A stretch of DNA of 64,000 nt, from contig QENB01000001.1 in assembly GCA_003331065.1 (NCBI GenBank), positions 372,001 through 436,000 of the forward strand. Direction: 5' to 3'. Below, one piece after another: positions 38,694 to 49,286 of this stretch (within the stretch, counting starts at the first letter, position 1; each line of letters opens with the position of its first letter). This stretch comes from Candidatus Tokpelaia sp. JSC188. Lineage in GTDB: Bacteria > Pseudomonadota > Alphaproteobacteria > Rhizobiales > Rhizobiaceae. The notes below the pieces were generated by a model. That model saw nothing but the letters and a program-made list of their open reading frames with translations, did not search any database and was not told the origin of the DNA. A program made the position numbers and the translations under genes.

Positions 38694-41035
38694 TGAATTT
38701 AACGAATAAGTGCAGTCTCTATGCAGCATGCTTCAAAGTTTTAACGTATAGATTTGCGCTTATTTGCATTTTCAGCTTTTCTATATATATTTCTCGTGTT
38801 GATTCTCAACCTCTTTCTAATCTGACAATGAAACAAAGCAAAATCAACCACAGATCGCAAATGCTGCTTTTTGCTGATAAGCTGGTTTTTGATCATGATA
38901 CTGACACCATCACAGCCGAAGGAGGTGTACAAATTAGATATAGCGGAAACAGAATTGTCGCACGCCATGTTAGCTATAACCAAAAAACCAAACGTGTTAT
39001 TGCCGAAGGAAATGTTAAAATTGTTGATGCAAAAGGCTTTAAACTCTATGCAAAACGAATCGATCTTACTGACGATTTAGGGGAAGGCTTTATTAATAGC
39101 TTGCGATTAGAAACATTGGATAAGACCTATTTTACAGCAGAAAGCGCTACACGCAACCGAGAGCAAATGACTATTTTTAACAATGGCGTTTATACCGCAT
39201 GCGAGTTTTGTCAAAGAAAACTGAGAAAAGATGTTTCGTGGCAAATCAAGGCAAAAAGAATCATTTGGAATAATAATGCTAAAAACATACGATTTGAAAA
39301 CAGCAAGTTTGAGATATTTGGTATTCCAATTGCCAAACTTTCTACCTTTGAAATTGCAGATTCAACGGTAAAGAGAAAAAATGGGTTTTTGGCTCCCCAT
39401 TTTTCTTACAAATCCTATCTTGGCTTCGCTATTAAGAACTCTTACTTCTGGAATCTTGCCCCTAATTATGATTTTACATTCTCTACAACTGGTTACAGCA
39501 AAGAGGGGATTCTAACCCAAGGAGAATGGCGGCATCTTCTTGAAAAGGGTGAATATAATATACGTTTTTCTTACCTCTATCAAACTAAGCGCAATAATTT
39601 GGATTATTGGATACCTGAGCAACATAAAACAAATCGTTATATGTTTTCAACCAAGGGGCAGTTTACCATAAACCCTTGTTGGGTTTATGGGTGGGATATC
39701 ATGGCTGAGTCTGACAGTAATTTCGGTCGTACGTACGAGATTTCTGGCTATAATGAAGCTGTACAACGTTCTCAGATTTATCTGAAAGGACTCTATGGTC
39801 GTAATTATTTTAATATGCACTTTTACCATTTTAATATTCAGGAGAATATTCTTAGAAACGATCCTGAACAGAATATCTACAAGCAGCATTATTCCAAACA
39901 ACCTTGGGTTCTTCCACGTATTGATTATACCTTCATTCCTGAGAAGGCGGTATTTGATGGTGAGTTGAAATTCACAGCAAATCTGCAGATGCTCTATCGA
40001 GAAAAAACTGATTTTGCTCTTTCTAATGCTGCAGTTAAGAGTTTTGCGAGTATTAGTAGAACAAATACACATCTGACCAATAAGCTACAGTGGAAACGCA
40101 CTTTCATAAATAACTATGGTTTTGTCTTTACGCCGATTTTTTCCATACGCAGTGATATAATTGACAATTATAAAAATAATCCACAAACAGATCAATATTA
40201 CAATACACTACACGGAATGGCGACAATTGGATTGGAAACGCATTATCCTCTTCTGCTTATCACAGATAATTCGAGTCATATCATAGAACCAATCGCCCAG
40301 ATTTTTGTGCGTAATAATGAGCAATATACAAATAGGTATGTCAATGAGGATGCCCAAAGTTTTGTATTCGATGCAACAACACTTTTTTTATGCGATAAAT
40401 TTTCAGGCTACGATCGTCTAGAAGGGGGTACTCGTGCAAATATTGGTGTGCGCTATTCGACTAACTTTAACAATAATTGGTCAATTTATGGCCTTACAGG
40501 GCAGTCCTATCAGCTAATCGGGCGCAATTCCTATGATTTCAATGATGTTATATATATTAGTGCTAACTCCGGCCTTGAAGGTGCGCGATCAGATTATGTT
40601 GCCATGCTTAGTATTGATGATGGTAACGGTTTTACGTTAACCTCACGCGGTCGATTGGACAAAAAGAATTTGATAATTCGCCGAGGTGAAATAGATCTAC
40701 AAAAGCGCTTTAATCCTCTTATGTTTGGATTGCAATATGCTTACATAGAGCGACAAGCTGATTACGAATACGCGCAGAATCGCCAGGAGATTTCCGTTCG
40801 CAATGATTTTAGATTAAATGACAAATGGCAGCTAAGTGCAAATGCCAGTTATGATATCGTTTCCAATACTTTGATAGATACAGGAACGAAATTGTCTTAT
40901 CAAAATGAATGTGTTGAGTTAGCATTTGGCTATCTTCGGAGTCGTTCTCCAAGAGAGCATGCTATCTCCCACAAATGGAATTTTTTAATTTCATTTAGAA
41001 CAATCGGTGATTTTGGTTCGAATATATTGCCCTAA
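38693..41035 (+). CDS. lptD: LPS assembly outer-membrane protein LptD
   Basis: Outer-membrane beta-barrel that places LPS in the outer leaflet with LptE. From the ATG overlapping the lptG stop (AGAGAGGAT upstream) it has 780 residues: a signal sequence with hydrophobic stretch at about 20-35, an OstA/LptA-like domain (about 60-170; DKLVFDHDTDTITAEGGVQI), then a barrel domain with alternating beta strands (for example YNIRFSYLYQTK) from about 230 to the end. The barrel-domain cysteines seen (around CEFCQRK) are few. The frame opens further upstream inside lptG, but the ATG at 38693 is natural. Confidence 0.95.
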   Translation: MNLTNKCSLYAACFKVLTYRFALICIFSFSIYISRVDSQPLSNLTMKQSKINHRSQMLLFADKLVFDHDTDTITAEGGVQIRYSGNRIVARHVSYNQKTKRVIAEGNVKIVDAKGFKLYAKRIDLTDDLGEGFINSLRLETLDKTYFTAESATRNREQMTIFNNGVYTACEFCQRKLRKDVSWQIKAKRIIWNNNAKNIRFENSKFEIFGIPIAKLSTFEIADSTVKRKNGFLAPHFSYKSYLGFAIKNSYFWNLAPNYDFTFSTTGYSKEGILTQGEWRHLLEKGEYNIRFSYLYQTKRNNLDYWIPEQHKTNRYMFSTKGQFTINPCWVYGWDIMAESDSNFGRTYEISGYNEAVQRSQIYLKGLYGRNYFNMHFYHFNIQENILRNDPEQNIYKQHYSKQPWVLPRIDYTFIPEKAVFDGELKFTANLQMLYREKTDFALSNAAVKSFASISRTNTHLTNKLQWKRTFINNYGFVFTPIFSIRSDIIDNYKNNPQTDQYYNTLHGMATIGLETHYPLLLITDNSSHIIEPIAQIFVRNNEQYTNRYVNEDAQSFVFDATTLFLCDKFSGYDRLEGGTRANIGVRYSTNFNNNWSIYGLTGQSYQLIGRNSYDFNDVIYISANSGLEGARSDYVAMLSIDDGNGFTLTSRGRLDKKNLIIRRGEIDLQKRFNPLMFGLQYAYIERQADYEYAQNRQEISVRNDFRLNDKWQLSANASYDIVSNTLIDTGTKLSYQNECVELAFGYLRSRSPREHAISHKWNFLISFRTIGDFGSNILP

Positions 41036-41107
41036 TGGTATGATATTATTTTGCCACAAGAGCTTCTTGTGCTAGGCTTCCTAACAAAAATATGAAAACT
41101 TGGGCAT

Positions 41108-42040
41108 ATGAAGAAATTCAGAAATCATCTTTTTGCATATTTATTATTTACCTCCGTGACTGGTGTTGTAACAGTCGCTCAGGCTGCGTCCAAAATACAA
41201 GTTGCGATCATTGTCAATGGCAACGCCATTACCAATTACGATATTGAGCGACGTATTGCATTTCTAAGATTACAAAAACGTAGCGGTGATTTAATCAAAT
41301 TTGCTCGTGAAGAGCTGATTGATGAGATGCTGCGTTGTATTGAGACAAAAAAACACAATATAAGTGTTTCCGATGATGAAATTAATAGAGCTTTCTCTAA
41401 TTTTGCCGAACGTAATAACATGACCGACTCTCAGTTGAGCCAAGTACTTAATCAGGCAAATGTAACACCAGAACATTTCAAATCCTATATCCAAACTCAG
41501 ATGAGCTGGGGACAGCTTGTCAGTGCGCGTTTCCGTGCTGAAGGTATGCTTACCGAAGAGGAAGCTATTCAACGTATGTTAAAAAATGGTGGAGTCAAAC
41601 CGATAACTAATGAATATCACCTACAACAGGTGGTCTTTGTTATCCCTAAAAACCGTCGTTCAGCGATTTTTGAGCGACGTAGACAAGAGGCAAACGTTTT
41701 CCGAAAAAAAGTGAACGGCTGTAGTAATCTGTATCAGAGAACTAAGGGAATAATTGATGTGACAATTAAAGATCTAGGTCGTGTACTCGAACCGCAAATT
41801 CCCAATGAATGGGTAAAAGATATTAAGGTAACGCCAGCAAACAGGGCAACGCCGATTCGGAATACAGAACGTGGTATAGAATCCTTAGTTGTTTGCTCTA
41901 TCCGCAAGGCATCGGACGACCGTGTCGCACAGCTTATTTTTTCTATTCAAAACAGTCATTCGAATATGGGAGAAGCTTCTCAGATTGAAAAAAAATACAT
42001 GAAAGAATTGAGGGATAAAGCCAGGATACAAAGCCTTTAA
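41108..42040 (+). CDS. surA: Periplasmic chaperone SurA (parvulin-type)
   Basis: Chaperone/prolyl isomerase escorting outer-membrane proteins, including LptD. The 310-residue protein has a signal peptide (about 1-27, ending VAQAAS), the SurA N-terminal domain (VAIIVNGNAITNYDIERRIAFL, then REELIDEMLRCIETKK) and one degenerate parvulin-like domain (about 165-290). Conserved order lptD-surA suggests co-expression. In relatives pdxA follows; here the next gene is ksgA. Confidence 0.93.
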   Translation: MKKFRNHLFAYLLFTSVTGVVTVAQAASKIQVAIIVNGNAITNYDIERRIAFLRLQKRSGDLIKFAREELIDEMLRCIETKKHNISVSDDEINRAFSNFAERNNMTDSQLSQVLNQANVTPEHFKSYIQTQMSWGQLVSARFRAEGMLTEEEAIQRMLKNGGVKPITNEYHLQQVVFVIPKNRRSAIFERRRQEANVFRKKVNGCSNLYQRTKGIIDVTIKDLGRVLEPQIPNEWVKDIKVTPANRATPIRNTERGIESLVVCSIRKASDDRVAQLIFSIQNSHSNMGEASQIEKKYMKELRDKARIQSL

Positions 42041-42161
42041 ATGCGAATTTTCCCTTTTAGTTCCTTCTATGTGTAACATCAGCGCTATTTAGATAAATCT
42101 AGCTTTTAGTAATATCTAGAATTATGCTAGAAAAGCGAAAACATACTGTGTTTAGTTGACA

Positions 42162-42989
42162 ATGACAATTGATAATCTTCCCCCCTTGCGCTCTGTTATT
42201 CAAGTTTATGGGATCATAGCTAAACGATCGCTTGGGCAAAATTTTCTTCTTGATTTGAATCTAGCATCAAAAATTGCCTGTCAAGCAGGAAGTCTTGATG
42301 GCCATCCGGTTATTGAAATAGGCCCTGGAATCGGAAGTCTGACAAGAGCTCTCCTGGCACAGGGAGCTTTTGTTACAGCCATTGAACGAGATGAACGCTG
42401 CCTAGCTCCGTTGGAAAAAATTTCTTCCACATATCCTGGAAGACTTCATATCATCATCGGAGATGCCCTTAATTTTGACTTTACAAGCATTTTTACTGGT
42501 AGTGTAAAAAAGCCAAAAATTATTGCTAATCTTCCGTACAATGTGGGAACTCAGCTTCTGCTCAATTGGTTGCTATACGAACCTTGGCCACCTTTTTACG
42601 AATCAATGACCCTTATGTTTCAACGTGAAGTAGCTGAACGCATTGTTGCTAAGCCGGGCAGTCATGCCTATGGCAGACTTGGAGTTCTTTGCGGTTGGCA
42701 GACAAGTGCACGAATTGCATTCAACGTTTTGCCACAAGCTTTTATCCCATCTCCTAAGGTGACATCTTCCGTTGTTCATTTTATACCGAAAACAATCATA
42801 TCTACTTGTTCTGCACAACAACTTAGTCAAATCACAAAAGCTGCCTTCGGACAGAGACGTAAAATGCTGCGTCAGAGTTTAAAAAAACTAGGAGGTGAAT
42901 TACTCCTTGCGAAAACAGGAATTGATGGTACAAGACGCGCAGAAACTCTTGATATTGAAGAATTTATTTCTTTAGCTAATGCCCTTTAA
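42162..42989 (+). CDS. rsmA: 16S rRNA dimethyladenosine transferase
   Basis: KsgA/RsmA dimethylates A1518 and A1519 of 16S rRNA late in small-subunit assembly. The 275-residue protein starts [17 protein letters not shown], as in Brucella, and has [17 protein letters not shown], motif [17 protein letters not shown] and the catalytic [11 protein letters not shown]. The ATG at 42162 is preferred to a TTG two codons earlier. About 120 bases separate it from surA; pdxA, usual between them, is absent. Confidence 0.96.
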   Translation: MTIDNLPPLRSVIQVYGIIAKRSLGQNFLLDLNLASKIACQAGSLDGHPVIEIGPGIGSLTRALLAQGAFVTAIERDERCLAPLEKISSTYPGRLHIIIGDALNFDFTSIFTGSVKKPKIIANLPYNVGTQLLLNWLLYEPWPPFYESMTLMFQREVAERIVAKPGSHAYGRLGVLCGWQTSARIAFNVLPQAFIPSPKVTSSVVHFIPKTIISTCSAQQLSQITKAAFGQRRKMLRQSLKKLGGELLLAKTGIDGTRRAETLDIEEFISLANAL

Positions 42990-43002
42990 GGAAATTTGAA
43001 AT

Positions 43003-43659
43003 TCAAGATCCTTCATCCATTAAATCATCAATGAATTTTTTTAGACCGGGTTGTCGTTGGCGTTTTAATCTTTCTGCTATAATAATGGATGCAATAGCTT
43101 CTAACGATTTATCTATACTCTTATTGATGAGAATGTAATCATAAGTCTGCCAGTATTGTATCTCAATCCGAGAATTTTCAAGTCGCGTCTTAATCGCTCC
43201 CTCACTGTCTTCTGCACGGCAATGCAACCGAGATTTTAGCTCTTTCATTGAAGGTGGCAAAATAAAAATTGAAATAATATCATAAGGCATTTGTTTTTGA
43301 AGTTGATCCACTCCTTGATAATCAATATCAAAAAGCATGTCTTGCCCTTTCTCCAAAAGTTCTGTTACAACAGTACGTAGAGTCGCATAATAATTACCGT
43401 GCACTTCAGCCCATTCAATTAATTTGTCATTATCGCGAAGATGCTCGAACTCCTTCATAGAAATGAAATAGTAATGGATTCCTTCAACTTCGCTTGGCCT
43501 TCTCTCACGTGTTGTAATGCTGACAGAAAGAGCAAGATTCATTCTTTTATCTTTCCATAAAAGGCGTGATAGAGTAGATTTGCCTGCACCAGATGGCGAC
43601 GATATAACAATCATGAGACCGTGCTGTTTAAACCGATCATTAATAGAAAAATAGGACAT
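43003..43659 (-). CDS. gmk: Guanylate kinase
   Basis: Phosphorylates GMP to GDP. The 218-residue protein has the P-loop SPSGAGKS (21-28), the GMP-binding [17 protein letters not shown] region and the lid. It converges with ksgA (13 bases apart) and lies head to head with lipB, the two starts being very close together, so their promoters must overlap or lie within each other's leaders. Confidence 0.96.
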   Translation of the reverse strand: MSYFSINDRFKQHGLMIVISSPSGAGKSTLSRLLWKDKRMNLALSVSITTRERRPSEVEGIHYYFISMKEFEHLRDNDKLIEWAEVHGNYYATLRTVVTELLEKGQDMLFDIDYQGVDQLQKQMPYDIISIFILPPSMKELKSRLHCRAEDSEGAIKTRLENSRIEIQYWQTYDYILINKSIDKSLEAIASIIIAERLKRQRQPGLKKFIDDLMDEGS

Positions 43660-43785
43660 TCTGGATAAAACCGTATGGGAGTGCGCCTCGTTTTTAGCAA
43701 CTTTATTAGTTGTTCAATGCTTAAAAGCAAGTTTTTGTTAGAAAATTTCTGGAAATTAAAGTTTATAAAGCCTACATATTTACCT

Positions 43786-44514
43786 ATGATGAAAGATCCC
43801 CGGTTCCTTTCAAGAGATGCGATGAAACACACATTTCGACCCGTGGGGCGCGCGCCAGCCATTGAGTGGCGTGTTGAGTCTGGATTAATAGACTATCCAG
43901 AAGCACTTTTCTTTATGGAAGAGCGGGTAAAGGATATTCATAAAGGAACAGCTAGTGAAATGGTCTGGCTTGTAGAGCACCCTCCCATTTATACAGCTGG
44001 TACAAGTGCTGAGGAAAAAGATCTTTTAGTTTATGGACGGTTTCCTGTCTATAAAACTGGACGCGGTGGAAAATTTACTTACCACGGGCCAGGCCAACGA
44101 ATTGCCTACGTTATGCTCGATCTTAAACATCGCAAGCAGGATGTTCGGGCTTTTGTTGCTGCCTTAGAGGAATGGGGGATTCATGCACTTGAGCATTTTA
44201 ATATTAAAGGCGAACGACGAGAAGACCGTGTTGGTATTTGGGTTACTAGATCAGAGAAATCAAATCAATCAAATGGGTTACCAGCTGAAGATAAAATTGC
44301 TGCTATCGGCATACGTTTACGCAAATGGATTAGCTCCCATGGCATCGCTATTAATGTAAATCCGCATCTTGAGCATTACAGTAGTATTATTCCTTGCGGA
44401 ATTGCAAAATATGGTGTGACAAGCTTTTTTGATCTTGGTGTGCCAATTACAATGGAAGATATCGATAGTGCCCTTGCTACAACATTTCACAACATTTTTG
44501 GCCAGTTAAGATAG
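43786..44514 (+). CDS. lipB: Octanoyl-ACP:protein octanoyltransferase
   Basis: Transfers octanoate from ACP to lipoyl domains. Family motifs are [36 protein letters not shown], the catalytic lysine in [13 protein letters not shown] and the catalytic cysteine in [13 protein letters not shown]. The start is uncertain: the frame is open from 43675 inside the gmk leader, but the residues there are unlike LipB. ATGs at 43786/43789 or 43822 ([12 protein letters not shown], with AAGAG upstream) are more plausible, the latter giving 230 residues. Confidence 0.93.
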   Translation: MMKDPRFLSRDAMKHTFRPVGRAPAIEWRVESGLIDYPEALFFMEERVKDIHKGTASEMVWLVEHPPIYTAGTSAEEKDLLVYGRFPVYKTGRGGKFTYHGPGQRIAYVMLDLKHRKQDVRAFVAALEEWGIHALEHFNIKGERREDRVGIWVTRSEKSNQSNGLPAEDKIAAIGIRLRKWISSHGIAINVNPHLEHYSSIIPCGIAKYGVTSFFDLGVPITMEDIDSALATTFHNIFGQLR

Positions 44515-44832
44515 AAAAGGATATTTTTATTACTTTCTTTGTACAAAAATTACTTAATTAGTTAAATTAGTTAAAAATGTAGAAATCTTGTACTGTATAA
44601 TAATAGTACAAGGTAGATCAAAGAAGATAAAACGTGTATAGACAGTCCTAAAGTGTGTTCTCGAATTATCCTCGATTTGGCATCGCCACTGCAGTTGGAC
44701 AAGTAATACTAAATCATAAAATAAAGTTTTAGGTAAAATGAGCGATACCGATCTTCTTGCAGATTTGATCCCAACCCAAACGATTGATAGCCAAATAGCT
44801 GGCAAGAAAGAATCCTGTGTCATGAAAAAGTA
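44515..44832. other. Spacer upstream of parE, with a possible lost ParE N-terminus
   Basis: 318 bases. A short plus frame from ATG 44738 (preceded by AGGTAAA) reads MSDTDLLADLIPTQTID and resembles the disordered N-terminal tail of rhizobial ParE, but it is in a different frame from parE. Confidence 0.4.
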
Positions 44833-46833
44833 TTGGAAAATCAATCCTCGTTATGGCTGCCTACTATGGAGGAATCTGTGAAAAATGCTGAGGCTGAAGC
44901 GGTCTACGATGCTTCTGCGATCCGTATTCTTAAAGGACTTGAGCCAGTCCGCTTACGTCCGGGCATGTATATCGGTGGTACCGATGCAAATGCTTTGCAT
45001 CACCTTTTTTCTGAAGTAATTGATAATGCAATGGATGAAGCTGTCGCTGGCTACAGCAATCTTATTGAAGTTATACTCGATGCAGATGGCTATATTACTG
45101 TTACTGATAATGGACGTGGCATTCCAATATCAAACCATCCTCAAATGCCTGACAAATCTACGCTCGAAGTTATCATGACCCAACTTCATGCTGGCGGAAA
45201 ATTTGATGGGAAAGCTTATAAAACATCTGGCGGTCTGCATGGCGTTGGCATTTCTGTTGTCAATGCCTTATCTGATGATATGGAAGTTGAAGTTGCGCGC
45301 GAGCATCGGCTTTATCGGCAACGTTTTTCACGTGGCATTCCACAAACTGAGCTCGAAAGCCTAGGAGAGATATATAATAGGCGTGGAACCCGAGTTCGTT
45401 TTCACCCAGATCCACAAATTTTTGGCCAAAAAGTAGCTTTTGATCCAGCCCGTCTTTATCGAATATCACGCTCTAAGGCTTATCTTTTTAGTGGAGTAAA
45501 AATCAAATGGAAATGTACTTCCTTCAACTTAAATAATCAAAAAGATGATATCCCTAAAAAAGCAATTTTTTACTTTCCTGGGGGCTTGAAAGATTTTCTT
45601 ATTTCTTCTCTTGGAGCAGACTATCGCATCACAACAGAAATTTTTGTAGGAAAGAATGAGCCGCGTAGCGGACACGGTTCTGTTGAATGGGCTATAGCCT
45701 GGCAGAAAGGAAGAGATGGTTTTATTCATTCTTATTGCAATACTATACCAACAAGCGAAGGCGGCACACATGAAGCTGGCCTGCGCCAAACCTTAACACG
45801 TGGCTTGAAAAACTATGCAGAACTGATTGGTGATAAGCGAGCGCTAATCATTACAACAGAAGATGTAATGATCTCTGTAGCAGCTATGTTATCTGTTTTT
45901 ATCCGCGAGCCAGAATTTGCTGGCCAAACAAAAGAGCGACTTGCAAATATTGAGGCGCAGCGATTTGTTGAAACAGCTATACGTGATCCTTTTGACCATT
46001 GGTTAATCAATACACCACAAGAATCAAAAAAGCTACTTAATTGGATTGTTGAACGTGCTGAAGAACGTTTACGGCGTCGACGAGAGAAAGAAAGCATTCG
46101 TAAAAATGCGGTGCGAAAATTACGATTGCCAGGAAAGCTAGCGGATTGTACACAAAATAATGCACAAGGAGCAGAGCTTTTTATTGTCGAAGGTGATTCG
46201 GCAGGTGGATCAGCAAAGCAGGCTCGCAATCGTGCCACACAGGCTATACTGCCACTGCGCGGTAAAATTCTTAATGTCGCTAGTGCTGGACGTAATAAAT
46301 TGATCGATAACCAACAGCTTGCTGATATTATACAAGCGCTCGGCTGTAGTACACGATCGAAGTACCGCGAAGATGACTTGCGTTATGAGCGAGTTATTAT
46401 CATGACAGACGCTGATGTGGATGGTGCACACATTGCTTCCTTACTTATGACATTTTTCTATCAAGAAATGCCTGATCTTATCGGTAATGGCCATCTTTAT
46501 TTGGCTGTCCCCCCGCTTTACCGAATTACTCAAAGTGGAAAGATTGCTTATGCACGGAATAATGCTCATAAAGATGAATTGCTGAAAACAGAATTTATTG
46601 GACATGGCAAAATAGAAATTAGCCGTTTTAAAGGCCTTGGAGAAATGCGCGCTGAACAATTGAAAGAAACAACAATGGCGCTTAATAAACGAACCCTTCT
46701 GCGCATTGAAATCGACAGAGATAATGGGGCCAATACGAAGGAGGCAGTCGAGGATTTAATGGGTACAAAAGCGGAGGCACGTTTCCGATTCATTCAGAAA
46801 AATGCTGCTTTTATTGAAGATCTAGATATCTAA
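44833..46833 (+). CDS. parE: DNA topoisomerase IV subunit B
   Basis: ATPase subunit of topoisomerase IV, which decatenates daughter chromosomes. The GHKL ATPase has DNAMDEAVAGY, TDNGRGIP and the GGLHGVGISVVNALSD lid; the TOPRIM domain has FIVEGDSAGGSAKQAR and IIMTDADVDGAHIASLL; the C-terminus has GRFKGLGEM-like RFKGLGEMRAEQLKETTM. This opening (LKGLEPVRLRPGMYIGG) and the absence of a GyrB-specific insert favour ParE over GyrB. The start is ambiguous: TTG 44833, ATG 44866 (MEESVKNAEAEA) or a frameshifted ATG at 44738. parC is not here. Confidence 0.92.
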   Translation: MENQSSLWLPTMEESVKNAEAEAVYDASAIRILKGLEPVRLRPGMYIGGTDANALHHLFSEVIDNAMDEAVAGYSNLIEVILDADGYITVTDNGRGIPISNHPQMPDKSTLEVIMTQLHAGGKFDGKAYKTSGGLHGVGISVVNALSDDMEVEVAREHRLYRQRFSRGIPQTELESLGEIYNRRGTRVRFHPDPQIFGQKVAFDPARLYRISRSKAYLFSGVKIKWKCTSFNLNNQKDDIPKKAIFYFPGGLKDFLISSLGADYRITTEIFVGKNEPRSGHGSVEWAIAWQKGRDGFIHSYCNTIPTSEGGTHEAGLRQTLTRGLKNYAELIGDKRALIITTEDVMISVAAMLSVFIREPEFAGQTKERLANIEAQRFVETAIRDPFDHWLINTPQESKKLLNWIVERAEERLRRRREKESIRKNAVRKLRLPGKLADCTQNNAQGAELFIVEGDSAGGSAKQARNRATQAILPLRGKILNVASAGRNKLIDNQQLADIIQALGCSTRSKYREDDLRYERVIIMTDADVDGAHIASLLMTFFYQEMPDLIGNGHLYLAVPPLYRITQSGKIAYARNNAHKDELLKTEFIGHGKIEISRFKGLGEMRAEQLKETTMALNKRTLLRIEIDRDNGANTKEAVEDLMGTKAEARFRFIQKNAAFIEDLDI

Positions 46834-46998
46834 TTTATAAGCGGCTTACAGAGGTCGGAAGCTCAGAAAATACGTCCAAACCCGAAACTTTTCATCTAAC
46901 ATCTGTATTTCATGACTTTATAGTTATAAAATTCCAAAAAAACGTGTATAAAAAACTCTATTGGAAGGAAAAATCCTTAGATGGGCCCGTGGTTAGTT

Positions 46999-48807
46999 TC
47001 AAATTTTACAAGCAGCTGCATCAAGAATATGCATTTGTGGAGCAGCATAGCCATTCCAGTAATTCAGTGAGAGATTACCAGCAAGATGAACAATATTCAT
47101 CCGATTCGCAAATAGAAAATCACCGAGTAATGTTCCGATGGCCCGAAAGGCAATGCCTTTAAGCTTATTTCCATCAATACCGGCAAGAGAAACACTGATA
47201 TGTTTTTTCCCGATTTCACGAATATTAATCAACTTGTGTTTAGGGAACGCAAAAATCGGCGCATCATGTCCTACACCATACGGACCTGCCTTTTCCAAGA
47301 TTTGAATAAGCCAGGGAGTCACTCCTGTAGCGGAAAGCACTCCATCAATTAGCAATGCTTCCTTCTTTTCAGATTTGCTTCCTGCTAGTGTTACTGCTTC
47401 CTCAAACCACACTCGCAACTGCGCAATTTTTTCAGAACGGACCGTCAACCCGGCTGCCATAGCATGACCACCACCTTTTTCAATTAGTCCTTCTGCAACA
47501 GCATCAGCAATAATTGTCCCTACATTGATTCCAGATATAGAACGAATAGATCCTATTCCCATACCATCAGTTTTAATAGCAATTGCCAAAACTGGTCGAT
47601 TCATGCGCTCTTTAAGACGGGATGCAATGAGTCCGACAATACCTGGGTGCCAATTTTTGCTTGAAACTACAATGCTCGATGTTATCTCTGTCCCAATCAA
47701 TATTGGAAGAATCTGAGTCTCTGCTTCCTGCAATTGGCAAGTCTCTATTTCTTTTCGCTCTTGGTTAAGTTCACTAAGACGTTTGGCTATTTTCATCGCT
47801 TTCATACAATCTTGACAGGTTAACAGCTGAGCTCCGAGTGCTGGATTACCAATTCGTCCTCCTGCATTGATACATGGCCCTAGAATATAACTGAAATGAA
47901 ATGTATTAAGCGGTTCATTGATATGGACAATCTGTGTCAAAGCACTTAATCCAGGATTATGCATTGCTTGAGCCACTTGCAATCCTTTGACAACAAAAGC
48001 ACGGTTAATCCCAATGAGCGGTACCATATCACATATTGTGGCAAGGGCAACAAGATCAAGATAAGCCAATAAATCAGGAATATGTAACTGTCCTCTTTCC
48101 CGTAACACGCGAGAAACAGCGACCAGAGTCATAAAAACTACACCAGCAGCACATAAATGCCCTTGCCCTGAAAGATCATCTGGCCTATTAGGATTTACTT
48201 GCGGCCAATCTATTTTATGTAGGGTTTCATCAAGTACTTGATGGTGATCTAATACAATAACTTCCGTACCTTTTATACGGGCAGCTTTAATAGCATCGAT
48301 ACTGTTTGCACCGCAATCAACTGTTACTATGAGGCTGATTCCTCCAATAGCTAGATTATGCATGGCCATAGCATTTGGGCCATACCCTTCATTAATACGG
48401 TCAGGGATATAAATACGGCTTCTTAGCCCTAATGATGTGAAAAAACGCGCTAATATAGCTGAAGCACAGGCGCCATCAACGTCATAATCACCAAAAATAA
48501 CTACTTGTTCATGATTAAGACACGCATCCGCAATTCGTACAGCAGTGCGCTGCATGTCTGTAAAAGTTGAAGGATTAGGCATTAAAGTACGTAATGTCGG
48601 GTTAACAAAAACCTCTGCGTCTATTTCATCAACTCCACGTGCTGATAAAACGCGGGCAAGAGAATCAGAAAAACCATATTTTTGGGCGATGGCAAGAGCA
48701 TTATTCAAGGCAGGAGGATCCAGCCTATCCAACCAAATTTTGTTTGTGGCCGATTGCTGAATGCCAAGAAAGAATGGCAAATCTTTTTTTTCGCTCAGAT
48801 AGTGCAT
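46999..48807 (-). CDS. recJ: Single-stranded-DNA exonuclease RecJ
   Basis: 5'-3' single-strand exonuclease in recombination and mismatch repair. The DHH phosphoesterase core includes IFGDYDVDGACASAIL, TVDCGANS, VIVLDHHQ and the C-terminal DHHA1 motif GGGHAMAAGLTV, with an OB-fold region at the end. 602 residues, full length. In Rhizobiales recJ follows hom and glpX; glpX is absent and 480 bases of spacer remain. Confidence 0.96.
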   Translation of the reverse strand: MHYLSEKKDLPFFLGIQQSATNKIWLDRLDPPALNNALAIAQKYGFSDSLARVLSARGVDEIDAEVFVNPTLRTLMPNPSTFTDMQRTAVRIADACLNHEQVVIFGDYDVDGACASAILARFFTSLGLRSRIYIPDRINEGYGPNAMAMHNLAIGGISLIVTVDCGANSIDAIKAARIKGTEVIVLDHHQVLDETLHKIDWPQVNPNRPDDLSGQGHLCAAGVVFMTLVAVSRVLRERGQLHIPDLLAYLDLVALATICDMVPLIGINRAFVVKGLQVAQAMHNPGLSALTQIVHINEPLNTFHFSYILGPCINAGGRIGNPALGAQLLTCQDCMKAMKIAKRLSELNQERKEIETCQLQEAETQILPILIGTEITSSIVVSSKNWHPGIVGLIASRLKERMNRPVLAIAIKTDGMGIGSIRSISGINVGTIIADAVAEGLIEKGGGHAMAAGLTVRSEKIAQLRVWFEEAVTLAGSKSEKKEALLIDGVLSATGVTPWLIQILEKAGPYGVGHDAPIFAFPKHKLINIREIGKKHISVSLAGIDGNKLKGIAFRAIGTLLGDFLFANRMNIVHLAGNLSLNYWNGYAAPQMHILDAAACKI

Positions 48808-49286
48808 GATTTAATCTTTAATACGGCAAAGAAATAGTTGATATGAAAGTCCTTGTGAATCTATTTTATTACTATCTAGCTATACATATTACAGATTTAT
48901 AATCTAATAATTAGCAAATAATCACTTTAATTGAATTGCTTTTTTTCAAGAAAATTTGAAGTAATTTAGCGTTCAATTACAGCTTTTTCTGTTTTTACAC
49001 CTACAATACCTTTCTCCTACAACAAGCCACAGACTTTTTTCATCCAATTCATTCCAAATTAAACACACCAAACCACAATCTAGGCCATTACTATAGCGAA
49101 TGCTATATAACTACCTGTTATTTGATCAAACGAATTAAAGACTCCAAAATCCAGATTTCAATATTTTCGGTATAAGCATCATCAAAACTCTATATTAATA
49201 GACCAAATACCTCCCAATTACGCAAGAAATATATCAATTCCTATTGTAGATGATTCACCAGATAGAAATCGCGATATCCTATAAGC
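48808..49286. other. Spacer between hom and recJ (expected glpX position)
   Basis: 479 very AT-rich bases. In related genomes I would expect the class II fructose-1,6-bisphosphatase gene glpX here. No GlpX motif or other coding pattern is visible, so the gene appears deleted rather than recently inactivated. Confidence 0.45.

Noticed and set aside
44833..46833. gyrB instead of parE
   Set aside because: The opening LEPVRLRPGMYIGG and overall pattern resemble alphaproteobacterial ParE; length 666 is also short for alphaproteobacterial GyrB (about 800).
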